Position numbers and translations under genes: made by a program. Under the pieces are notes generated by a model. It did not search any database. It saw only the letters and a program-made list of their open reading frames with translations, and was not told the origin of the DNA. Shown in pieces: positions 1 to 5,575 of a stretch of DNA of 6,447 nucleotides. This DNA comes from Bacillota bacterium. GTDB lineage: Bacteria; Armatimonadota; Hebobacteria; Hebobacterales; Hebobacteraceae. The stretch spans positions 1 through 6,447 of the forward strand of contig DAOVEW010000068.1 of NCBI GenBank assembly GCA_030668755.1, in the 5' to 3' direction. Within the stretch, counting starts at the first letter, position 1; every line of letters starts with the position of its first letter.

Positions 1-1
1 G

Positions 2-1051
2 AAGGAGGATCGCTGGGGCGATCCGATACCGGCACTCGATGTGGTCGCGTTTGAGCGGGACGCTCGCTTCGCCCTCGATGAGCTCGGGTTCAACAGCTTC
101 CGGCTGGACTTGGAGGGGCTCGGCGGGGGGACCTACCACTCCCGTCGCCCGGGCAAGATCGCCGGCTACGAGCAGGGAACTCCGAGGTACGAGACCGCCT
201 TCCGGCGCTACGCACGGGCGGTTCAGACCTACTTGCAGGAGAGGGGATGGCTCGACGAGGCCTACATCTACTGGTTCGACGAGCCGGAGGAAAAGGACTA
301 CGACTTCGTCCGCGAAACCATGGAGAGAATCGAGCGCGTCGCACCCGAGCTGACACGGATGCTCACCGAGCATCCCACGAACAAGCTGTACGGCGCGGTT
401 GACCTCTGGTGCCTGCCCACCTTCACGCTCGACCCGGAGACCGCCCGCATCCGGCAGCGCGTCGGCGAGGAGATCTGGTGGTATCTGTGCACGGCCCCCA
501 AGGCGCCCCACTTCACACTCTTCCTCGATCACTACGGCACCGAGATGCGGCTCTGGCTCTGGGAGACGTGGAAATACGGGATCGACGGCATACTCGTCTG
601 GCAGAGCAACTACTGGACCTCTGGAAGTGCCTATCCGGAGCCGTTGCTCCAGAATCCCTGGCAAGACCCGATGAGCTGGATGTCCGGCTACGGACTGGAG
701 AAGGGAGGCCGCCGCCCCTGGGGCAATGGCGACGGCCACTTCCTCTACCCGCCGAACCGTGACCCCGAGCACGATGACACCAAGTACGTACAGGGCCCCA
801 TCCCATCCATCAGATGGGAGCTATTGCGCGACGGCATGGAGGACTATGAGTACTTCTGGCTCCTTCGCCGGGAGATCGAGCGCCTGAGGGACTCGGGCGT
901 TGCCCCATCCGTCTACGAGGCCGAGGAGAAGCTGCTGGAGGTTCCGGAGGAGATCTGCCGCGGCCTCACCGAGTTCACCATCACACCGGAGCCCATCTAC
1001 GAGCATCGGCAGAAGCTCGCCGAGGCAATAGAGCGCCTTACGGGCTACTAG
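2..1051 (+). CDS. DUF4091 / GH123-like glycoside hydrolase-type protein, 5' end cut off
   Basis: The frame is open to the left edge and ends at TAG 1049-1051, so only the last 349 or so residues are present. The GTG at 41 is an internal Val codon: readable in-frame codons precede it and join smoothly (...PIPALDVVAFERDARF). Two signatures place it in the DUF4091 family, related to glycoside hydrolase family 123. The first is YIYWFDEPEEKDYDF, with the adjacent Asp-Glu pair at bases 278-283, equivalent to the substrate-assisted catalytic pair of GH123 hexosaminidases. The second is the C-terminal IRWELLRDGMEDYEYFWLL (around bases 809-865), typical of DUF4091. Many aromatic residues in the central part (WWYLCT, WLWETWKYG, WQSNYW) suit a sugar-binding barrel cleft. 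The missing N-terminus would normally carry the start of the barrel and often a signal peptide and beta-sandwich. The family assignment is strong; hydrolase activity and substrate (possibly N-acetylhexosamine-containing glycans) are inferred. It lies 143 bases upstream of the next gene on the same strand, so co-transcription is possible but unproven. Confidence 0.88.
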   Translation, partial: KEDRWGDPIPALDVVAFERDARFALDELGFNSFRLDLEGLGGGTYHSRRPGKIAGYEQGTPRYETAFRRYARAVQTYLQERGWLDEAYIYWFDEPEEKDYDFVRETMERIERVAPELTRMLTEHPTNKLYGAVDLWCLPTFTLDPETARIRQRVGEEIWWYLCTAPKAPHFTLFLDHYGTEMRLWLWETWKYGIDGILVWQSNYWTSGSAYPEPLLQNPWQDPMSWMSGYGLEKGGRRPWGNGDGHFLYPPNRDPEHDDTKYVQGPIPSIRWELLRDGMEDYEYFWLLRREIERLRDSGVAPSVYEAEEKLLEVPEEICRGLTEFTITPEPIYEHRQKLAEAIERLTGY

Positions 1052-1194
1052 TCGAATGTCCATGTGGCGCTGATATCCGCCGGCCGTTTGGCCTGGGCCC
1101 GCGGGGACGGCTATCCCCGGGACTTATCGCTGCATGTCAGGCGGCGCGTTCGCGACACAGGACCGCGTGCCGCAATCCCGAATCTACAGCGTGA
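1052..1194. other. Intergenic spacer, DUF4091 gene to yyaL-like gene
   Basis: This is 143 bases without a credible gene. I see no convincing sigma-70-type promoter, and the bases before the ATG at 1195 (...cgaatctacagcgtga) contain no good Shine-Dalgarno sequence. The only structured element is the short inverted repeat listed separately at 1102-1119. Whether the downstream gene has its own promoter cannot be decided by eye. Confidence 0.6.
1102..1119 (+). other. Short inverted repeat (possible weak terminator)
   Basis: CGGGGA (1102-1107) pairs perfectly with TCCCCG (1114-1119) around a six-base loop, 51 bases after the DUF4091 stop codon. The following bases (ggacttatcgc) contain no T-run, so it is not a canonical intrinsic terminator. 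It could be a weak terminator, an mRNA 3'-end stabiliser, or a chance hairpin in GC-rich DNA. Confidence 0.25.
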
Positions 1195-3624
1195 ATGCGA
1201 TCGAGCAGCGTGCGGCGGAATAAGATAATTCTCCTGGTGGGAGCTGCACTGCTTGTGGGAGCCGCGGCCGGGCTGCTGCTCCGCGGCCGACATGGGAGAG
1301 CAGTGCCGCGGCGCGATCGGGGGTCCGGCGTGGAGCACACCAACCGACTGATCGACGAGAAGAGCCCGTATCTCCTCCAACACGCCCGTAACCCGGTGGA
1401 CTGGTATCCGTGGGGGCCGGAGGCCTTCGCCGAGGCGAAGCGCCGGGACAGGCCCATCTTCCTCTCCGTGGGCTACTCCACGTGCTACTGGTGCCACGTG
1501 ATGGAGCGGGAGAGCTTCGAGAACGAAGACATCGCCCAGGTCCTGAACGACAACTTCATCGCCATCAAGGTTGACCGGGAGGAGCGGCCGGACATAGACC
1601 AGATATACATGGCAGCCCTGCAGGTCCTCACCGGACGCGGCGGCTGGCCGATGTCGGTGTTCCTCACGCCGGACGGGAAGCCGTTCCACGGCGGCACCTA
1701 CTTCCCGCCGGCGCAGTTCCGAGAGACTCTGGCCCGCGCGGCCCGCATGTACCAACAGGAACGCAAGGAGGTGCTGCAGACGACCGAAGAGGTGGTGGAC
1801 CAGGTGGCCGCAATGGCCGGCCCTCGACCGCGGCCGGCAGAGGGGAAGCTCGACCGCCGGGTCGTCCGCCGCGCCCTCGAGGTGCTGCATCGTGAGTTCG
1901 ACGTGGAGCACGGCGGATTCGGCGGCGCCCCCAAGTTCCCGCCGCACAACGGACTCACCCTCTTGCTTCACGAGTACAGAGGAACCCGCGAGGCGGGGCT
2001 GCTTCAGATGGCCGCACGGACGCTCGAAGCGATGGCGCTCGGCGGGATTCACGATCAGTTGGGCGGGGGTTTCCACCGGTACGCGACCGATGCCGAATGG
2101 CTCGTGCCTCACTTCGAGAAGATGCTCTGCGACAACGCGCTGCTCATAGGCAACTACGTGGAGGCCTATGCGCTGACGAAGGATCCCTTCTTCCGCGCGG
2201 CCGCCGAGGACATCTGCGCGTGGGTGGAGCGCGAGATGACCAGCCCCGAGGGCGCCTTCTACACGGCCCTCGATGCCGAAAGCGAGGGGGTCGAGGGCAA
2301 GTATTACATCTGGACGCGACGCGAGATACTCGACCTCCTCGGCGAGGGCGAAGGCGCGCTCTTCTGCCGCGTATACAACGTCGAGGAGACGGGCAACTAC
2401 GCAGAAGAGGCCACCGGCCGCCGTACGGGCGGGAACATTCTGCACCTCAAGCAGCGGCTTCCCGAAATTGCGGGAGAGATGGGCATCCCGGCCGCAGAGC
2501 TGGAGGCGCGTACGGCGCGCGAGAGACGGAAGCTTCTCGATGCCCGCGGCCGCCGCGTCCGGCCCCGCCGCGACGACAAGGTCCTCACCGCGTGGAACGG
2601 CCTCATGATCGGAAGCTTGGCCTACGCCGGTCGCGCTCTCGAGGAACCCCGCCACGTCCAGGCTGCTGAGCGGGCCGCCCGGTTCGTGCTCGACAACCTC
2701 TCCGAGAACGGACGACTGCTGCGGCGATGGCGCGACGGCGAGGCGAAGTACCCAGGCTACCTCAAAGACTACGTCTACCTCGCGCAGGGGCTGCTGGAAC
2801 TGTACGAAGCCACCGGTGATCGTCACTGGTTCGAGCGGGCGCGCAAGCTGATGGACGCGGCGATAGCGGAGTTCTGGGACGAGGCCGATGGCGGCTTCTT
2901 CGTCACCGCGGAGCGCGGCGAGAGACTGTTCGCCCGCCCCAAGGACGCGCTCGACCATCCGCTGCCATCCGGCAGCGGCACTGCGGCGCGGGTGCTGCTC
3001 TACCTGGGCGAGATCACTGGCGACGATCGCTACCTCGACTACGTCGAGGAAACCCTCCAGGCTTTCACTCCGTGGATGGAGCGCGCACCGGTGGGCACCG
3101 AGACGCTGCTGCTCGCCACCTCGATGTACCTGGAGCGGCACCCGCAGCCGACGGCCGCTCGACCCGCCGCCTCCCGCCAGCGCGGGTTCGTCGCCGAGAA
3201 ACACCCCGTGAAACTGACCGCGACGCCGTCCGCGGGCCGCGTCGTTCCCGGCGAGAGCTTGCAGATCAAGCTGAGCATCGAGATAGCTAAGGGATGGCAC
3301 ATCAACTCACATCGGCCCCTAGAGGACTTCCTCATCCCCACTGCCGTCGCCGTGAAGGCCGGACTGCCCGTCGAGGTAGGTGAGATCGCCTATCCACAGG
3401 GAACCGACATCGAGCTCGCCGGCGACACGCTCTCCGTGTACGAGGGAAAGATCGAGCTGGTCGCGCCGCTAACGGTCGCCGACGACGCACAGCCCGGCCG
3501 CGGGTCGCTCTCGCTCAGCCTGCAGTTCCAGGCCTGCGACGACAATAGCTGTCAGATGCCGGACCGGCTGGAGGTGGACGTGCCGATGGAGGTAACAAGC
3601 CGACCCGCACCAAGCAAGTCCTGA
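1195..3624 (+). CDS. Membrane-anchored YyaL/SPATA20-family thioredoxin-domain protein fused to a DsbD-alpha-like domain
   Basis: The 809-residue protein starts at ATG 1195 and ends at TGA 3622. Domains in order: a basic start and hydrophobic segment (residues 11-29, [19 protein letters not shown]) without a lipobox; a DUF255 thioredoxin-like domain (about 46-205) opening with [20 protein letters not shown] and carrying C97-Y-W-C100 followed by HVMERESF; an alpha/alpha-toroid (six-hairpin glycosidase-like) region (about 220-645) with family blocks [20 protein letters not shown] (291-310), [12 protein letters not shown] (460-471) and [13 protein letters not shown] (from 589); a Pro/Ala/Arg-rich linker (649-664); and a beta-rich C-terminal domain (about 665-805) ending in [19 protein letters not shown], the DsbD N-terminal (alpha) domain signature with C781 and C786. 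Bacterial YyaL proteins are usually near 690 residues and lack this tail. Family members mostly have CHWC; here it is CYWC. The biochemical role of the family is poorly known; redox activity is inferred from the cysteine pairs. There is no clear SD at 1195. An in-frame GTG at 1330 (residue 46) would give the anchorless form usual in the family, but the DsbD-like tail favours export. Basic residues flank both sides of the hydrophobic segment, so topology is uncertain. Confidence 0.9.
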   Translation: MRSSSVRRNKIILLVGAALLVGAAAGLLLRGRHGRAVPRRDRGSGVEHTNRLIDEKSPYLLQHARNPVDWYPWGPEAFAEAKRRDRPIFLSVGYSTCYWCHVMERESFENEDIAQVLNDNFIAIKVDREERPDIDQIYMAALQVLTGRGGWPMSVFLTPDGKPFHGGTYFPPAQFRETLARAARMYQQERKEVLQTTEEVVDQVAAMAGPRPRPAEGKLDRRVVRRALEVLHREFDVEHGGFGGAPKFPPHNGLTLLLHEYRGTREAGLLQMAARTLEAMALGGIHDQLGGGFHRYATDAEWLVPHFEKMLCDNALLIGNYVEAYALTKDPFFRAAAEDICAWVEREMTSPEGAFYTALDAESEGVEGKYYIWTRREILDLLGEGEGALFCRVYNVEETGNYAEEATGRRTGGNILHLKQRLPEIAGEMGIPAAELEARTARERRKLLDARGRRVRPRRDDKVLTAWNGLMIGSLAYAGRALEEPRHVQAAERAARFVLDNLSENGRLLRRWRDGEAKYPGYLKDYVYLAQGLLELYEATGDRHWFERARKLMDAAIAEFWDEADGGFFVTAERGERLFARPKDALDHPLPSGSGTAARVLLYLGEITGDDRYLDYVEETLQAFTPWMERAPVGTETLLLATSMYLERHPQPTAARPAASRQRGFVAEKHPVKLTATPSAGRVVPGESLQIKLSIEIAKGWHINSHRPLEDFLIPTAVAVKAGLPVEVGEIAYPQGTDIELAGDTLSVYEGKIELVAPLTVADDAQPGRGSLSLSLQFQACDDNSCQMPDRLEVDVPMEVTSRPAPSKS

Positions 3625-3632
3625 AGCGCGGC

Positions 3633-4493
3633 CTACTCGGCAAGGTGATCCCGAACTGACCTCGGCTCCACCCCAAAGGTCTCTCGCATCTCCGTGATGT
3701 CACAGGCGTTATCTTCGAGCAGCATCGTGAGCTGGTCGGAGGTCAGCGGGAATCGAGGAATGACTCGGCTCAGCACCGCGACTGCGGGCCGAAGCAGCGG
3801 GATGGGCAGGTGCAGCTTCACGAGCTCGACTCCCTCGGACTCCGCCACGAGGTCGATCAGTTGCTCGAACCCGTACGTCTCAGGTCCGCCAAGCTCGTAC
3901 GTCCGGCCGACCGTCTCTGGTCTCCCCAGCGCTCCCACGAAGCAGGACACTACATCCTCGACCCAGATCGGTTGGATGAGGCTCATGCCGCCGCCCAGAA
4001 TCGGCACGATGGGGGCTCGCCGCACCAGGCTCCGAATCTGCGGCAGGAAGCTGCCGCCATCCCCGAAGATGACAGATGGTCTGAAGATCGTCGTCTGCAG
4101 CCCGGACTCTCGTACAAGCTCCTCCGCGCGCCACTTCGTTCCATGATAGCGACTGCGCGCGTTGGGCCGAGTGCCCAGGGCGCTCATGTGCAGCAGCCGC
4201 GGCACCTCGGCCTGTCGGCAGGCCTCGATGACCGAGCGCATGCCCTCCACGTGGACGCGCCGGAAGCTCGCGCCCCTCCGCTCCCGCAATATCCCCACCA
4301 GGTGGATCACAGCTTGACAGCCGCGGGCCGCTTCCCCGACCGCGGCCGTGTCCGTGATGTCGGCCTGCACTGGTTCCGCGCCCGGGACGTCGTGTGGGCT
4401 GCGCGCGAGCGCTCGCACCTGCTCGCCCTGTTGGTGGAGGCGAGCTATCAGGTGACGACCAACGAATCCCGTTCCTCCCGTGATCAGTATCAT
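3633..4493 (-). CDS. NAD(P)-binding NDUFA9-like atypical SDR (epimerase/dehydratase-type)
   Basis: This 286-residue protein belongs to the extended/atypical short-chain dehydrogenase group related to the complex I accessory subunit NDUFA9. It opens with MILITGGTGFVGRHL, a complete Rossmann dinucleotide-binding TGxxGxxG motif (residues 5-12). The Ser of MSALG (S104) and Y116-HGT-K120 match the SDR catalytic Ser and YxxxK. FRPSVIFGDGGSFLPQI, GGPETYGFEQLI and the C-terminal block LTSDQLTMLLEDNACDIT are typical of the NDUFA9-like branch. I chose ATG 4493 because GGTGG lies five bases upstream and the protein then begins right at the first beta strand. A GTG at 4502 in the same frame would add three residues (MVT). 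The stop is TAG at 3635-3633. Bacterial members often act on isoprenoid, quinone or sugar-nucleotide-like substrates or have structural roles; the substrate here is unknown. It lies downstream of ecfT on the same strand with a 75-base gap and is probably co-transcribed. Its 3' end faces the yyaL-like gene with 8 bases between. Confidence 0.88.
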   Translation of the reverse strand: MILITGGTGFVGRHLIARLHQQGEQVRALARSPHDVPGAEPVQADITDTAAVGEAARGCQAVIHLVGILRERRGASFRRVHVEGMRSVIEACRQAEVPRLLHMSALGTRPNARSRYHGTKWRAEELVRESGLQTTIFRPSVIFGDGGSFLPQIRSLVRRAPIVPILGGGMSLIQPIWVEDVVSCFVGALGRPETVGRTYELGGPETYGFEQLIDLVAESEGVELVKLHLPIPLLRPAVAVLSRVIPRFPLTSDQLTMLLEDNACDITEMRETFGVEPRSVRDHLAE

Positions 4494-4498
4494 CGTTA

Positions 4499-4503
4499 CC
4501 ACC
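4499..4503 (-). promoter_or_regulatory. Shine-Dalgarno-like GGTGG before the SDR gene
   Basis: GGTGG on the minus strand lies five bases before ATG 4493. It overlaps the alternative GTG start at 4502, so using it as a ribosome-binding site favours the ATG. The match to the anti-SD is imperfect. Confidence 0.4.
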
Positions 4504-4568
4504 GACCGGGCCCGCGTTGGCGCGCACTCCCGTGGGTATTCTTCCGCAGAACTACTCGCATCGATCCG

Positions 4569-5351
4569 TCATAGACGGGGAAGCACCGCGCCATGGCCGG
4601 ACAAACGCCACCACATGGCGACACCGAGGGCGGCGGTCAGCGCGAGGCAGATCAGCGCGTCTCTCCAACGGAACCGCAGCTCCAGGTAATCCGTTCGCCG
4701 CCCCGAGGCGCCGTAGCCTCTCGATTCCAGCGCCATCGCCAGCAGATCCGTGTTGCGAATCGCGCAGATGACGGCCGGGATTAGGAGCGGCACGTGGCGG
4801 CGCAGACGTGTGAGCAGGCCGCCGGATTCCAGGTCGAGCCCGCGGGACTTCTGCGCCTGGATGATCGTGTAGGCCGATTCCGCGAATGTCGGCACGAAGC
4901 GAAAGGCGAGCGAGAACGCGAAGCTGACCGGGAACGGCAGCCCCAGCCGCCGCAAGCCGCTCGTGAACTCCTCCACCCGCGTGGTCGACAGAAACACGAG
5001 GCCCGCCGCCACCATCGCGTCCAGCCGCAGCCCGACGGCAAGGCCGTACAGCAGTGACTCACGCGTAACGCTCAGCGGCCCGAGGCGGGCCACAAGTGTC
5101 GGCCCTCGGAGCATGAGGGGCCAGAGGACTACGCTGAAGAGGAAGAGCAGCACGAAGATGACCCGCAGCCGCCATAGGTTGACGAAGCACCGTCCGATCC
5201 CAGCGGCGAGTACGATGGCGGCCACCGCGGCCGCGACGTACCCGGGGTGATTGAATACGAGCGTCAGCGCGAAGGCGACGAGAAGGCCGAACAGCTTCGC
5301 GCGGGGGTCGAGGCGATGCAGTGCGGTGTTGTGGTCGAGATAGAGATCCAC
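4569..5351 (-). CDS. ecfT: Energy-coupling factor transporter transmembrane subunit EcfT
   Basis: The 260-residue integral membrane protein is the T component of an ECF-type ABC importer, which couples the EcfA ATPases to substrate-binding S proteins for uptake of vitamins or metal ions. Seen in the sequence: the N-terminal block HRLDPRAKLFGLL (12-24) typical of EcfT; hydrophobic segments at roughly 18-34, 37-53, 61-81, 102-122, 187-200 and 231-249; and the two cytoplasmic coupling-helix motifs, AQKSRGLD (S169-R170-G171) and ALESRGYGA (S210-R211-G212). These are the conserved x-R-G motifs that dock on the ATPase subunits. Length is normal for the family. The GTG start at 5351 is supported by GAAGGA eight bases upstream, and MDLYLDHNTALHRLDPRAK is a typical EcfT start. 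No EcfA or S component is in the window: upstream lies a divergent sulfatase-like gene, downstream the SDR gene and then a convergent gene. It is therefore a stand-alone T gene, as in group II (shared-module) systems, and its substrate cannot be named. Confidence 0.93.
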   Translation of the reverse strand: MDLYLDHNTALHRLDPRAKLFGLLVAFALTLVFNHPGYVAAAVAAIVLAAGIGRCFVNLWRLRVIFVLLFLFSVVLWPLMLRGPTLVARLGPLSVTRESLLYGLAVGLRLDAMVAAGLVFLSTTRVEEFTSGLRRLGLPFPVSFAFSLAFRFVPTFAESAYTIIQAQKSRGLDLESGGLLTRLRRHVPLLIPAVICAIRNTDLLAMALESRGYGASGRRTDYLELRFRWRDALICLALTAALGVAMWWRLSGHGAVLPRL

Positions 5352-5359
5352 GCCGCCAA

Positions 5360-5365
5360 TCCTTC
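5360..5365 (-). promoter_or_regulatory. Ribosome-binding site of ecfT
   Basis: GAAGGA on the minus strand sits eight bases before the GTG at 5351. It supports this non-ATG start of ecfT. Confidence 0.65.
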
Positions 5366-5561
5366 GTCGCCGCTGCGCAATGCCCCTGTCCCGGCAACGG
5401 CCCGTCGTGCCGCCTCGTGCTCAGAAGTGTGTTCCCTCGCGAAGGGAGAGTCCTGCGCCGCCGGTCCCAGACGACTGCGAGCTGACCGCGAGCGCAGGAG
5501 AAGACCGTCGAAGCAGTGAACTTAGTTGTGGTGGCCCGGTGGGGTTGCGGCCTGCGTGCTT

Positions 5562-5570
5562 GAGGTGATC
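5562..5570 (+). promoter_or_regulatory. Strong ribosome-binding site of the sulfatase-like gene
   Basis: GAGGTGATC is complementary to nine consecutive bases of the conserved 16S rRNA 3' tail (GATCACCTC). Its GAGG core ends ten bases before GTG 5576. An in-frame TGA at 5561-5563 lies just upstream, so GTG 5576 is the first available start in this frame. Confidence 0.7.
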
Positions 5571-5575
5571 GAGCG

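Larger units (their letters stand above)
5352..5575. other. Divergent intergenic region between ecfT and the sulfatase-like gene
   Basis: This 224-base region should hold promoters for both divergent genes, but I could not pick out a convincing -35/-10 pair in either direction. It contains the ribosome-binding sites at its two ends and a short hairpin in the middle: TCCCT (5433-5437) pairs with AGGGA (5443-5447) around a five-base loop. Because ECF transporter genes are often riboswitch-controlled, I looked for conserved blocks of the cobalamin riboswitch on the minus strand and found none. ORFs crossing this stretch are low-complexity, Arg/Pro-rich frames and do not look like real proteins. 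Confidence 0.55.

Noticed and set aside
41..1051. GTG at 41 as the true start of the DUF4091 gene
   Set aside because: The frame continues upstream to the window edge with sensible residues (WGDPIPALD), and the family needs a much longer N-terminus, so the GTG is an internal Val codon.
1111..3300. 729-residue open frame on the minus strand, opposite the YyaL-like gene
   Set aside because: Its sequence is an Arg/Ala/Gly/His-rich string with no recognisable motif, lying antisense to a well-conserved gene. Long antisense frames are expected in GC-rich DNA with strong third-position GC bias.
3810..4574. 254-residue plus-strand open frame over the SDR gene
   Set aside because: It is rich in His, Arg and Leu with no motifs and is a shadow of the NDUFA9-like SDR, whose Rossmann and YxxxK motifs are intact on the minus strand.
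5380..5568. Possible small plus-strand gene (62 residues) in the divergent intergenic region
   Set aside because: The composition is Pro/Arg/Ser-rich, I see no SD of note, and the frame overlaps the sulfatase-like gene's ribosome-binding site. Nothing supports it as a protein.
5352..5575. Cobalamin or other riboswitch upstream of ecfT
   Set aside because: I could not find the conserved B12-box-type blocks or another familiar aptamer core on the minus strand. Only a short generic hairpin is visible.
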